Shown in pieces: positions 27,169 through 35,196 of a stretch of 64,000 bases of DNA. Numbering within the stretch: the first letter of the stretch is position 1; each line of letters starts with the position of its first letter. Location: contig NZ_CP011144.1 of assembly GCF_000972865.1 (NCBI RefSeq), positions 2,480,001-2,544,000 on the forward strand, written 5' to 3'. Made by a program: the position numbers and the translations under genes. The notes beneath the pieces are model-generated. The model worked only from the letters and a program-made list of their open reading frames with translations, made no database searches and was not told the DNA's origin. The DNA is from Pseudoxanthomonas suwonensis. Its GTDB lineage: Bacteria > Pseudomonadota > Gammaproteobacteria > Xanthomonadales > Xanthomonadaceae.

Positions 27169-27751
27169 GCTCCAGGCGCAGGCCGAGCGCCTGCAGTCGT
27201 TGCAGCCGCACCGGGACGCGGGCGTGCGGATCGCGCCGGGCGCTGTGCTGGAAGGTGCGGTGCGGGTGGAGGCCGGCGCGGTGGTCTGCCATGGTGCCTG
27301 CATCGCCGGTCCGGTGGTGATCGGCGCAGGCTGCCGGATCGGCAACTACGCCATGATCCGGGGCCCGGCGTGGATCGGGCCGGGCACGCGCGTGGGCTAT
27401 GCGACCGAGATCAAGAACGCCATCGTCGGTCGCGGCGTGTGCATCGGACCGTTGTGCTTCGTCGCCGACAGCCGGCTGGAGGACGAGGTCTACCTCGGCG
27501 CCATGGTGCGCACCAGCAACCATCGCCTGGACGGGAAGACGGTCGCGGTGCGGATCGACGGCGCCGAGCACGACACCGGCCTGGAAAAGCTGGGGTGCCT
27601 GGTTGGCGCGCGCGCGCGGCTGGGCATCCAGGTCGTGGTCCTGCCCGGCCGCGTCGTGGCGCCCGGATCGCTGTTCGCGCCACGCATCACCATCGAACGC
27701 AACCTGCCCGCCGGACGCTACCGGTTGCGGCAGGCACTGGAACGCTTCTGA
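27155..27751 (+). CDS. yaiX: Left-handed beta-helix (hexapeptide) acyltransferase, YaiX-like
   Basis: A 198-residue acyltransferase of the LbH superfamily, probably O- or N-acetylating the sugar product of this operon. Hexapeptide-repeat turns run from about residue 25 (VRIAPGAVLEGAVRVEAGAV) through IGAGCRIGNYAMIRG, IGPGTRVGYATEIKN and VGRGVCIGPLCFVADS. After an insertion (NHRLDGKTVAVRIDG) coils resume at LVGARARLGIQVVVLPGRVV. The ATG at 27155 lies inside the yaiP gene, so translation is coupled. In E. coli K-12 the corresponding gene is interrupted; here it appears complete. Confidence 0.82.
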   Translation: MWWTELQAQAERLQSLQPHRDAGVRIAPGAVLEGAVRVEAGAVVCHGACIAGPVVIGAGCRIGNYAMIRGPAWIGPGTRVGYATEIKNAIVGRGVCIGPLCFVADSRLEDEVYLGAMVRTSNHRLDGKTVAVRIDGAEHDTGLEKLGCLVGARARLGIQVVVLPGRVVAPGSLFAPRITIERNLPAGRYRLRQALERF

Positions 27752-27766
27752 CCGACGGGAGTCCGC

Positions 27767-28549
27767 ATGAACGCCATGCCACGCCTGGTTCCACTGCTGC
27801 TCGCCACCGTTGCGGCGCAGGCATTCGCGGCCGACGACAGCCTGAGTGTCGGCTTCGGCCGCACCGATTACAGCAACGGCTATGGAACCCGCGACCTGTT
27901 CACGGTCGAGTACGTCAACCGGTCCGGCGCCAACACCGCGGTCGTGCAGGCATCCGCCGCCGAACGCAGCTACGACGACGGCGACGATTTCGACGGCGTC
28001 GCCCTGTCGGGCACGCTCTACCGGGACTGGAGCCCGGGGATCTCGACCCGCACCAGCGTGGCGGTGGCCAGCGACGATCCGGTGTTCGTGCGGCGGGCGG
28101 TGGACCAGGACGTCACCTTCAAGCCGATGGCCCGCACCACCCTTACCCTGGGCGCGCGCTATGCCGAGTACTACGGCGACAACCACGCCGGCATCGCGTA
28201 CCTGGCCGGCGCCTACTACTTCCCGCGGCTGATGCTGCGCTACCGATACTCGCACTACCGCCTGTCCGGCAGCGGCTCCAGCCACGGCAACCTGCTGATG
28301 CTGCGCTATCGCGACCGCGGCGGCGAGGGCGCGACCCAGCTGTGGCTGGGACAGGGAACCTCGATCCGCGAATACGACTGGTCGCCGATCGTGCAGGCGG
28401 GTGATTTCCGCAGCGTGACACTGCGTCGCGTGCAGCCTCTTGCGCCCGGGCTCGCGCTCAACGCCTTGGTCGAGCAGGCGTGGTACGAGACACCGGTGGG
28501 CGACTACGAGGGCGTCACCGTCGGGCTCGGCCTGGCCTGGAAATGGTGA
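27767..28549 (+). CDS. yaiO: YaiO-family outer-membrane beta-barrel
   Basis: A 260-residue outer-membrane protein with a Sec signal peptide ending AAQAFAADD. The mature part has the alternating polar/aromatic strands of a barrel: LSVGFGRTDYSNGYGTRDLF, TLTLGARYAEYYGDNHAGIA, LMLRYRYSHYRLSGSG. It ends in the consensus barrel terminus VGLGLAWKW with a C-terminal aromatic. Length and motifs match the YaiO family. It follows yaiX by 15 bases with GACGGGAG as ribosome binding site. The likely role is export or surface display of the polysaccharide or glycolipid made by the preceding enzymes. Confidence 0.87.
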   Translation: MNAMPRLVPLLLATVAAQAFAADDSLSVGFGRTDYSNGYGTRDLFTVEYVNRSGANTAVVQASAAERSYDDGDDFDGVALSGTLYRDWSPGISTRTSVAVASDDPVFVRRAVDQDVTFKPMARTTLTLGARYAEYYGDNHAGIAYLAGAYYFPRLMLRYRYSHYRLSGSGSSHGNLLMLRYRDRGGEGATQLWLGQGTSIREYDWSPIVQAGDFRSVTLRRVQPLAPGLALNALVEQAWYETPVGDYEGVTVGLGLAWKW

Positions 28550-28570
28550 GAGGCGGCCACCGGGCCGCGA

Positions 28571-28708
28571 ATGGGTCGAGCCGCAGCGCGCCTGGACCCG
28601 ATGAGCGTGGCCCGGGTGCGCGACCAGGTGCTGCTGGACAACACCTTCCTGCAGGCGCTGGACGGGCGCACCTTCAGCGTGGCCGGTGCACGCCGCATGG
28701 AGCGGTGA
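28571..28708 (+). CDS. Short orphan open frame, possibly a gene remnant
   Basis: A 45-codon frame between yaiO and the carboxypeptidase gene reads MGRAAARLDPMSVARVRDQV, then LLDNTFLQALDGRTFSVAGA and RRMER. Codon use is as GC-biased as real genes here, and the peptide looks like a natural helix-loop-strand piece. There is no convincing ribosome binding site, and I recognise no family. It may be the 3' remnant of a deleted gene. The rest of the 243-base gap shows nothing. Confidence 0.3.
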   Translation: MGRAAARLDPMSVARVRDQVLLDNTFLQALDGRTFSVAGARRMER

Positions 28709-28792
28709 CAGGCGCCACGGAAAGTGCTGAACTGGCCGCGGACCGCATGCCCGGTCCACTGCGTATGTCCTGTGCAGGGAGGCTTTCGACCC

Positions 28793-30070
28793 ATGAACGC
28801 CGCAACACTGGTACGTACCTGCCTGCTGGCCGGCCTGGCCATCGCCTTCGCCCCGCCGGCCGCCGCGGCCGACGTCGCGCTGCTGGCCGCCGCCCGCGCC
28901 CAGGAACCGGTGGTCATCCAGTCGCTGCAGGACATGGTGGCGATCGAGTCCGGCTCGGACGATGCCGAGGGCCTGGCCGCCCTGGCCCGCTACCTGGAAG
29001 TGCGGCTGCAGGCACTGGGCGCGCGCACCGAACGGGTGCCCGGCGCCACCGGCAAGCCGCCGGGCCTGGTCAAGGGCACGTTCCAGGGCCGCGGCAAGGC
29101 GCGGATCGGGCTGATCGCGCACATGGACACGGTCTATCGCCGCGGCATCCTGCAGAGCGAGCCGTACCGGCGCGACGGCAACCGGCTGTACGGGCCTGGC
29201 ATCGCCGACGCCAAGGGCGGCATCGCGGTGATCCTGCATGCGCTGGAGCTGCTCAAGGCGCGCGGCTGGGACGACTACGCCGAACTGGTGGTGCTGTTCA
29301 ACGCCGACGAGGAGGTCGGCTCGGCCGAGTCGGGCGAGATCATCGCCGCACTCGGCGAACGCGCCGACGTGGTCCTCTCGTTCGAGCCCACCGCGGCCAA
29401 GGCGGTCGCCGGCAGCGAGGGCGTGCTGCTGAAGGCCGCCGGCACCGCGCAGGCCCGGCTGCGGGTCGAAGGTCGCGCCGCCCATGCCGGTGCGGCGCCG
29501 GAGCAGGGCCGCAATGCGCTGCTGGAACTGTCGCACCAGCTGGTGCGCACGCGCGACGTCGCCGCCACGGTGCCAGGCGCGCAGATGAACTGGACCACCG
29601 CCAGCGCCGGCACGGTGCGCAACCAGATCCCCGACCACGCCGAGGCCGGCGCCGACGTGCGCTTCCTGCAGGCCGATGCGCCGGAGCGGCTGCTGGCGGC
29701 ATTGCAGGACACGGTGTCGCGCGGGCAACTGGTGCCGGACACGCGCAGCACGGTCACGCTCGAGGTCGCGCGGCCGATGTACGTCGCCGGCGACAAGGGC
29801 ATGGCGCTGGCGCGGCTGGCGCAGTCGATCTACGCCGAACTGGACGGCCGGCCGCTGCTCCTGATCCCGGAAACCAGTGGCGGCACCGACGCCGGCTTTG
29901 CCGGACGCCCGGACCATGCCGCGGTGCTGGAAAGCCTCGGCCTGGCCGGCTGGGGCTACCACGCGCGCGACGAGTACATCGAGGTCGACTCGATCGTGCC
30001 GCGCCTGTACCTGGCTGCACGCATGCTGGTCGAACTGGGCCGGCAGGCCTCGCAGGACCCGGCGCGGTGA
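28793..30070 (+). CDS. Secreted M20 glutamate carboxypeptidase (carboxypeptidase G2-like)
   Basis: A 425-residue exported zinc peptidase that should release C-terminal glutamate from peptides or folate-like compounds. The signal peptide ends PPAAAADV. M20A metal motifs are complete: IAHMDTVY (His, Asp), GPGIADAKGG (bridging Asp), NADEEVGSAES (catalytic Glu and ligand Glu), SFEPT (ligand Glu) and the C-terminal WGYHARDEYIEV (ligand His). The dimerisation insert GRAAHAGAAPEQGRNALLEL is also typical. The ATG at 28793 gives the proper signal peptide. Its stop overlaps the GTG start of the next gene (GTGA), indicating coupling. Confidence 0.9.
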   Translation: MNAATLVRTCLLAGLAIAFAPPAAAADVALLAAARAQEPVVIQSLQDMVAIESGSDDAEGLAALARYLEVRLQALGARTERVPGATGKPPGLVKGTFQGRGKARIGLIAHMDTVYRRGILQSEPYRRDGNRLYGPGIADAKGGIAVILHALELLKARGWDDYAELVVLFNADEEVGSAESGEIIAALGERADVVLSFEPTAAKAVAGSEGVLLKAAGTAQARLRVEGRAAHAGAAPEQGRNALLELSHQLVRTRDVAATVPGAQMNWTTASAGTVRNQIPDHAEAGADVRFLQADAPERLLAALQDTVSRGQLVPDTRSTVTLEVARPMYVAGDKGMALARLAQSIYAELDGRPLLLIPETSGGTDAGFAGRPDHAAVLESLGLAGWGYHARDEYIEVDSIVPRLYLAARMLVELGRQASQDPAR

Positions 30071-30738
30071 AGGCGCTGCGCGGTCCGCTGGCGGCGCTGC
30101 TGCTGTCGCTGGCGGCGTTCGCCGCCATGGCGGCCGAAGACGATCCGCCGCCGACCTTCGCCTTCGTCGGTCGCCTGCTGTCGATCGAGCCGGAGCCGGA
30201 TCCGTGCGCGGCGAAGAACCGCCAGTCCGGCGAACTGGCGTGCCTGATGCTGGATTCGCTGTGGCGCGCGCGCTACCGGGTGCTGCAGCCGGTGGCCGGC
30301 CGGCAGGCGGACGAGGTCGTCGAGTTCCTGGTCGCCGACCACTACGGCTTCCCGCCGTTCGCCCGTTTCCCGCAGGCGCTGCTGTTCGTGAGCCAGGGGC
30401 CGGACGGCGCCTGGCTGCACAAGTACCAGGGCATCGCCGTGTTCCCGACCCGCGACGGGCAATGGGCCTCGTGCGGGCAACCGTTCGCCCGCCGCAGCGA
30501 CGCGCCGGTGCCTGCGCCGCGGCCCATCGCCTATCGCGACGACCTCGACGCCGGTACCACGATCGATCGCGCGGAACTGCGCCAGCGGTTCGAGCCGGAC
30601 GACTACACGGTCGTCGACGGCCACCTGCGTTGCCGCCGCGGCCTGCCCCTGCCGGAGCTGTACGAAGGCGTGCGCAGCGGGGTGATGCGGGCGCGCGGCG
30701 TGCCGTTGCCGCCGTGGACGGCGGACGGCGCGTCCTAG
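30067..30738 (+). CDS. Exported hypothetical protein coupled to the carboxypeptidase
   Basis: A 223-residue protein beginning at GTG 30067, four bases inside the carboxypeptidase gene. The signal peptide MKALRGPLAALLLSLAAFAA is followed by AEDDPPPTFAFVGRLLSIE. The mature part has cysteines in PDPCAAKN, ELACLML, ASCGQPF and LRCRRG, perhaps forming disulfides in the periplasm. A segment like AFVGRLLSIEPEPDPC with RYRVLQPVAG resembles a short strand-rich binding domain. No domain name can be given. Translational coupling suggests it works with or modulates the M20 enzyme. Confidence 0.65.
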   Translation: MKALRGPLAALLLSLAAFAAMAAEDDPPPTFAFVGRLLSIEPEPDPCAAKNRQSGELACLMLDSLWRARYRVLQPVAGRQADEVVEFLVADHYGFPPFARFPQALLFVSQGPDGAWLHKYQGIAVFPTRDGQWASCGQPFARRSDAPVPAPRPIAYRDDLDAGTTIDRAELRQRFEPDDYTVVDGHLRCRRGLPLPELYEGVRSGVMRARGVPLPPWTADGAS

Positions 30739-30770
30739 GCCGGCGACCGACCGTCGGCTCCTCGCCCGTC

Positions 30771-30864
30771 GTCCCGGCGAAAGCCGGGACCCAGTGCCTT
30801 TGTCGCCACGCCAACCTGTCGCGGCAAAGCATTCAAGTCGCTGGGTCCCGGCGTGCGCCGGGAC
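30771..30864. repeat. Facing pair of GTCCCGGC hairpin elements
   Basis: Two perfect 8-bp hairpins, GTCCCGGC-GAAA-GCCGGGAC (30771-30790) and GTCCCGGC-GTGC-GCCGGGAC (30845-30864), are flanked by CCCAG and CTGGG so that the pair forms a larger inverted repeat. Same family as 19644-19663. The rest of the 308-base gap (30739-31046) contains no gene or motif I recognise. Confidence 0.75.
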
Positions 30865-31046
30865 GACGGTGCTGGCTGTTGCAGGCGGCATCTGCGACTC
30901 GGCGTCGCGCTTGCATTCGACCTCGTTCGGCTGGGCTGGCGCCCGGCGAATCGCTGCGGGCCTGGTCCCGGATAGGGTGGCGCCAGCCGCTTGCTTCCTT
31001 TCGTCGATGGCTGCGCCAACATCGCCGCGGCTTATGCTTCCCGCCC

Positions 31047-31433
31047 ATGACCCTCCGACGCCGCGCCTGGACCGCCTTCCGCTCGCTGCTGGCCGTGCTG
31101 CTGGCATTCGCCGCGGTGTTCGCGGTCAATCTCCTCGGCAGCTGGCTGGCCGCGTGGCTGGTCCTGCCGGCGGGCGGTTCGCCGCGCCTGGCCTGGGATC
31201 TGCTGTGGGTGGTGCTGTCCGGCATCGCCGGCGCCTGGGTGGCGGTGCGCTCGGCGCCGTGCACGCCGCGCGGCCATGCGCTGGCGTTCTTGCTGCTGAT
31301 GCTGGCGATGGACACTGCCGCGGTGGTGCGGATGGGCGCCGATTTCCCGCTCTGGTTCAGCGCCGGGCTGCTGCTGACCCTGCCGCTGCAGGTGTGGCTG
31401 GGGATGCGGCTGGCGCTGGGCCGTAGCCGCTGA
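31047..31433 (+). CDS. Four-helix membrane protein of unknown function
   Basis: A 128-residue hydrophobic protein with helices at about 12-37, 47-65, 77-92 and 100-122. It starts with a basic TLRRRAW segment and ends ALGRSR, consistent with both termini in the cytoplasm. No family was recognised. It converges with the phasin gene; the 64 bases between hold no clear terminator. Confidence 0.62.
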   Translation: MTLRRRAWTAFRSLLAVLLAFAAVFAVNLLGSWLAAWLVLPAGGSPRLAWDLLWVVLSGIAGAWVAVRSAPCTPRGHALAFLLLMLAMDTAAVVRMGADFPLWFSAGLLLTLPLQVWLGMRLALGRSR

Positions 31434-31497
31434 CCGGAGATCGCGCGGCCCGGCATCGCGCGGCCGCAGCGCGGCGCCGGGAAAGCCGGCAGCCACC

Positions 31498-32106
31498 TCA
31501 GCGCGCCTTGCCGGCCTTCTTCGCGGTTTTCTTCGTGGCCTTCTTCGCCGCTTTCCTGGCGGGCCTGGCGGCGGTCTTGCCTGCCGCCTTTTTCGCAGGG
31601 GCCTTCTTCGCGGCGGCCTTGCGCGGCGCGGCCTTCTTCGCCGGTCGCTGCGCCGGCGCAGCGGGGGTCGGGGCCGCCGGCTGCAGCGCCGCCTCCCAGC
31701 CGCCGAACAGCGCGGTCCAGTCCGCCTCCAGCGTCGGCAGCGGCAGCCCCGCCTCGTCCAGCGCGGCGAAGGTGTCGCGCTGCCATTCCAGCAGCGCGTC
31801 CTGCAGGCCCTGGGTGAAGGCCGACTGCGCGGCCACCGCGATCTGCGCGGCCGCCTGCTGGTCGCCGAAGCGCTGCTGCAGCTGGCGCCAGAACGCGTCG
31901 GCCGGCACCGACGCCAGCTTCTGCCAGTCCTGCGTGTACAGGATCTCCTGCAGTTCGGCGCTGCCTTCGACGATGCCGTCGTTGACCAGGCGCTGGCCCA
32001 GTTCCAGCCAGTGCCGGCTGCTGTCCTGGGCCAGCTCGGCCAGGCGCGCCTGCAGGTTGACGTTGGCTTGGTACAGGGCCAGGGGAAGGGCGGTGGGATC
32101 CTTCAT
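31498..32106 (-). CDS. PhaF-like phasin with histone H1-like Ala/Lys tail
   Basis: A 202-residue granule-associated protein. Residues about 5-130 form an amphipathic helical phasin region (LYQANVNLQARLAELAQDSS, FWRQLQQRFGDQQAAAQIAV, QGLQDALLEWQRDTFAAL), expected to coat polyhydroxyalkanoate granules. After a Pro/Ala linker, residues about 150-202 are a histone H1-like tail built from AKKAAP, KKAPAKKAAG and KKATKKTAKKAGKAR. Such tails bind DNA and help granules segregate with the nucleoid. The ATG at 32106 is chosen because MKDPTALPLALYQANV matches the family start. No PHA synthase lies in this window. Confidence 0.82.
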   Translation of the reverse strand: MKDPTALPLALYQANVNLQARLAELAQDSSRHWLELGQRLVNDGIVEGSAELQEILYTQDWQKLASVPADAFWRQLQQRFGDQQAAAQIAVAAQSAFTQGLQDALLEWQRDTFAALDEAGLPLPTLEADWTALFGGWEAALQPAAPTPAAPAQRPAKKAAPRKAAAKKAPAKKAAGKTAARPARKAAKKATKKTAKKAGKAR

Positions 32107-32236
32107 GCGTGCGTCCTCATGTGGGGAGGGAGGCATGGGCGGCGGACCGGGGCGCGCTTGCACGGTTGCGCGCCGGCACGCGGCCGCACCGCCACGCTAG
32201 CCGCTGCAGGAGTGCCAGGCAACGCCGCCGGTCGGT

Positions 32237-32671
32237 TCATTGGTCGAAGGTCACCCGGACCGAGGCGGCGCTGCGTTCGGCCGGGCCGTGGTACACGGCC
32301 TCGATGTTGTTGCCGTCCGGATCGAGCGCGAACGCGGCGTAGTAGCCCGGGTGGTAGGGGCGTTCGCCCGGGGCGCCGTTGTCGCGCCCGCCGTGGGCCA
32401 GCGCGGCGGCGTGGAAGGCGTCGACCGCCGCACGGTCGCGCGCCTGGAAGGCCAGGTGGTGGCGGCCGGTGAGCTGGCCCGCGGCGGCTTCGCTGCCGGC
32501 GGTGGAGACGAACAGCTCGTCGGCCCAGAACCAGTCCTCGCCGCTGCCGGCCAGCGGGATTCCCAGTACGTCGAATACCGCGGCGTAGAACTCTCGGCTG
32601 GCTTCCAAGTCGCGCACCACCAGCTGCAGGTGGTCGATCAGGCGGCCGCGGTGCAGTTCCATGGTTTCCAT
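32237..32671 (-). CDS. VOC (glyoxalase/dioxygenase) family protein
   Basis: A 144-residue single VOC module. It opens LIDHLQLVVRDLEASREFYA (metal-ligand His in the first strand), continues HHLAFQARDRAAVDAFHAAA (second His), and ends AAFALDPDGNNIEAVYHGP (ligand Glu in IEAVY). The metal triad is therefore intact. Fold members include glyoxalase I, extradiol dioxygenases and thiol transferases, and the sequence does not tell which. The ATG at 32671 is preferred to an upstream start that would add an Arg/Pro-rich stretch. Confidence 0.85.
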   Translation of the reverse strand: METMELHRGRLIDHLQLVVRDLEASREFYAAVFDVLGIPLAGSGEDWFWADELFVSTAGSEAAAGQLTGRHHLAFQARDRAAVDAFHAAALAHGGRDNGAPGERPYHPGYYAAFALDPDGNNIEAVYHGPAERSAASVRVTFDQ

Positions 32672-32823
32672 CGGCGATTCTCCGGTCGAAGTGGGCCCGT
32701 GAGTGTGTCGCGGGCGGGTAAAGCGCGCGTGAGCGTCCGCCGGGACGTGCGGGGTCCCGGCCGCTCCGGTGCGGGCCGGGTATGCTGTGCGCACCGTTCC
32801 GTCCGAGCCGCAGGAGCCGTCCC

Positions 32824-33474
32824 TTGAGCACTCCCCGTCTTCGCATCGCAGGTATCGCCGGGCCGCTGCTGCTGTGCGGCCTGCTCGCCGCCACCGCCGG
32901 CTGTTCGTTCTCGCCCACCGCCGCGCGCAGCACGCCCGCCGGCAAGGTGACGGTGGTGCTGCCGGCGTCGGCCCTGCCGGGACAGGGCTACGCGTTCGTG
33001 CCGATGCCGGCGGTCACCGCGCCGGAGCAGGACGCGCGGGTCCAGGACGCGCAGTTCCGCGCGCGCCTGCAGCAGTCGCTGGACAGCGCCCTGCAGGCCA
33101 AGGGCTACCGCCCGGTGGAGCTGGCCCGCGCCGACTTCCTGGTCGCCTGGCGGGTGGGCGTGCGCGACGTGCGCGAGGTCACCGCGGTGCAGGAGGACGT
33201 GGGCGGCACCACGCCGATGGCGGCGATCCAGTGCACCGGCGGCCGCTGCTCGCAGCTGGTGGTGCGCAGCGACGACGGCACGCCTGTGGTGCGTTACAAC
33301 ACCCGCGAGCGGACCGAGGGCGGGCTGCTGGTGGAGATGATCGAGCCTGGCTCGATCCAGGTGGTCTGGCGCGCGCTGAACACCGGCACCGTGAGCCCAG
33401 GCGATGCCGGGCAGGCGCGGCTGGATGCGATCGCCGGCAACACCTTGTCGCAGCTGCCGGCACATCGTCCCTGA
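32824..33474 (+). CDS. DUF4136-type lipoprotein
   Basis: A 216-residue predicted lipoprotein. The TTG at 32824 is chosen because CAGGAG sits seven bases upstream and it gives a clean signal peptide ending in the lipobox TAGC; an ATG at 32782 would add a charged extension. The mature part fits the DUF4136 pattern: a conserved aromatic YAFVPMP strand early, RARLQQSLDSALQAKGYRPV mid-way, ADFLVAWRVGV, and LDAIAGNTLSQLP at the end. Such proteins are probable envelope components of unknown function. It is monocistronic. Confidence 0.72.
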   Translation: MSTPRLRIAGIAGPLLLCGLLAATAGCSFSPTAARSTPAGKVTVVLPASALPGQGYAFVPMPAVTAPEQDARVQDAQFRARLQQSLDSALQAKGYRPVELARADFLVAWRVGVRDVREVTAVQEDVGGTTPMAAIQCTGGRCSQLVVRSDDGTPVVRYNTRERTEGGLLVEMIEPGSIQVVWRALNTGTVSPGDAGQARLDAIAGNTLSQLPAHRP

Positions 33475-33558
33475 CGACGAAGCGGCGCGTCGCCTTTGCG
33501 AAGGCCTGATAGCTACCGGCATCCCCATGCAGGCGGGCAGTGCAGCCAAGGCGCTGGG

Positions 33559-33576
33559 TTCCCGCCTACGCGGGAA
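33559..33576. repeat. TTCCCGC-CTAC-GCGGGAA hairpin element
   Basis: A perfect 7-bp stem in the context GCTGGG and TGACGAG. It is a variant of the GTCCCGGC hairpin family at 19644 and 30771, lying downstream of the DUF4136 gene. Confidence 0.65.
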
Positions 33577-33613
33577 TGACGAGCAAAAGGCAAACTGACG
33601 AATTGAACCGCAG

Positions 33614-33648
33614 CCATGCACGCCCGGCCATTGGCCGGGCGTGCATGG
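33614..33648. terminator. Strong 17-bp perfect hairpin between convergent genes
   Basis: CCATGCACGCCCGGCCA pairs with TGGCCGGGCGTGCATGG with a minimal loop. It lies 10 bases beyond the stop of the EF-hand gene (minus strand) and 140 bases beyond the DUF4136 gene (plus strand). No T-run follows on either side, so it is a bidirectional stabiliser or weak terminator, not a classical one. Confidence 0.55.
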
Positions 33649-33658
33649 GCCGGCGTTA

Positions 33659-34003
33659 CTACGGCGTCGGGTCGGGCGACTTCGGGTTGGTGGACGGCAC
33701 CGGCCGCGCCTTGGCGCGGGTGTCCTTCTTCTCGCCCGGGGTCATGCCGCGCTCCTTGCCGGCATCGAATTCCTCGTCGGTGATGTAGCCGTCGCCGTTG
33801 ATGTCGTAGCGGGCGAAGTCGTCAGCGGTCTTGCGCCCGCCGGCGGTGAACTCGGCCAGCGACAGGCGGCTGTCGCCATCGGTGTCCATCTTCCGCACCT
33901 TGTCGGTGCTGGACAGGTTGCCGTCGCCGGCCGTGGCGCTTCCCGCGGCGAAGGCGCTGGCGGCGGCCAGGGCGATCAGGCAGGGCAGGGTCTTGCGGTT
34001 CAT
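33659..34003 (-). CDS. Exported EF-hand calcium-binding protein
   Basis: A 114-residue periplasmic protein with a Sec signal peptide (LIALAAASAFAAGSATAG). Two EF-hand loops are visible: MDTDGDSRLSLAEF at about 39-52 and YDINGDGYITDEEF at about 66-79, each with the Asp/Asn ligands and the final Glu. A Pro/Lys tail follows. Calcium sensing or buffering in the periplasm is the likely role. A second exported EF-hand protein of similar size is at 62591. The ATG at 34003 follows a GGAG in the mRNA sense. Confidence 0.85.
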   Translation of the reverse strand: MNRKTLPCLIALAAASAFAAGSATAGDGNLSSTDKVRKMDTDGDSRLSLAEFTAGGRKTADDFARYDINGDGYITDEEFDAGKERGMTPGEKKDTRAKARPVPSTNPKSPDPTP

Positions 34004-34177
34004 GGGGGGGCTCCTGTTGTGGAAACGGGGACACACAAGGCATCCGTGCCGCCATCGTTCGATACATCGCGTTGCCGTGGCGAGAACGCAACGCACAGGT
34101 CGCGTGAAAACACCGGTGCCACGCGCCCGTGGCGGGCGTGAGGCCTTTGCGGAACGGACGCGCGGCGCAGCCGCGGT

Positions 34178-35035
34178 TCAGCCGGCCAGCGCCAGGCGCA
34201 CGGCTTCGCGTTCGCCGGACAGGACCGGATCCGCGGTCTCGTCGGTCCAGACGCGGAAGTGTTCGAGCGTGTTCGGGCCGAAGGTGCTGCTGATCGCCAC
34301 GTCCGCCGCGTCGCGGCCGCGCGCGATCAGCACCCGGCCGATGCGCGGGACGTTGTGGCGCGCGTCGAACGCGTACCAGTCGCCGTCCAGCCAGACCTCG
34401 AACCAGGCCGAGAAGTCCATCGGCGCGTCCATCGGCGGCACCCCGATGTCGCCCAGGTAGCCGGTGCAGTAGCGCGCCGGGATGTTCAGGCACCGGCACA
34501 GCGCGATCGCGGCATGGGCGAAGTCGCGGCACACGCCGCGGCCTTCCTCCAGCGCGCGCAGCGCGCCGCGGGTGGCGTCGGCGTGGGCGTAGCCGAACGC
34601 GATCGCGCCGTGCACGTGGTCGCAGATCGCCTGCACCCGTGCCCAGCCAGCCTCGACGTGGCCGAACCGGTCCCAGGCGTACTGCATCAGCGCATCGGTC
34701 TCGCAGTAGCGGCTGCCGCGCAGGAACAGCAGGGTGTCGTCGGGCAGCGCCTCCACCGGCACCTGCATCGCCTCGGGCTGCTGCCGGTCGGGCAGGCCGC
34801 TGTCGCGCACGATCGCGTCGGCGGTCAGCATCAGCAGGCCGGCCGGGGCGGTCAGGCGGGTGCAGGTGTTGCCGAAGCCGTCGCGGTACTGGCGCAGTGG
34901 CACCGCCGGCAGGGTGCCGAGGGGCAGCGAGGCGACGACGTCGTGGCTGCGCGAGCCATGAACGTCCAGCATCACCATCATCGGCGTGGGCTGGACGAAG
35001 CGGTAGGCGATCTCGAAACCGAGGCGGATCAGCAT
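34178..35035 (-). CDS. Transglutaminase-like family protein
   Basis: A 285-residue soluble protein. The N-terminal strand-rich part (about 1-100) resembles the bacterial transglutaminase-like N-terminal domain. The core has the catalytic-Cys motif ALEEGRGVCRDFAHAAIALC, with NIPARYCTGYLGD after it, and the acid-containing YAFDARHNVPRIGRVLIARG. In the usual His position the text reads DFSAWFEVWL, with Ser where many relatives have His. The family hydrolyses or transfers amide bonds in peptides or polymers, but this substitution leaves activity uncertain. No signal peptide. It is divergent from the cupin gene, 161 bases away. Confidence 0.82.
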   Translation of the reverse strand: MLIRLGFEIAYRFVQPTPMMVMLDVHGSRSHDVVASLPLGTLPAVPLRQYRDGFGNTCTRLTAPAGLLMLTADAIVRDSGLPDRQQPEAMQVPVEALPDDTLLFLRGSRYCETDALMQYAWDRFGHVEAGWARVQAICDHVHGAIAFGYAHADATRGALRALEEGRGVCRDFAHAAIALCRCLNIPARYCTGYLGDIGVPPMDAPMDFSAWFEVWLDGDWYAFDARHNVPRIGRVLIARGRDAADVAISSTFGPNTLEHFRVWTDETADPVLSGEREAVRLALAG

Positions 35036-35196
35036 CGGCGTGCCCGGGAGCGGAGGGGGGATGGCCAGTGAAGCGGAGCGGCGCGCAACATCGCGTGAAA
35101 CGGTTCGCGGCAGGCTGTCCGGTTCAGGTCCGCCGCATACGCGCCATTCACGGCTTCGTCGCCAAGGTCGGGCGCGTTCCCTGTGGAGTGTCCGCC

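Noticed and set aside
27110..30832. A minus-strand open frame of about 1240 codons opposite the yai-like operon and carboxypeptidase
   Set aside because: Arg/Pro/Gly/Ala-rich low-complexity translation, no ribosome binding site, and all genes on the other strand have clear domains.
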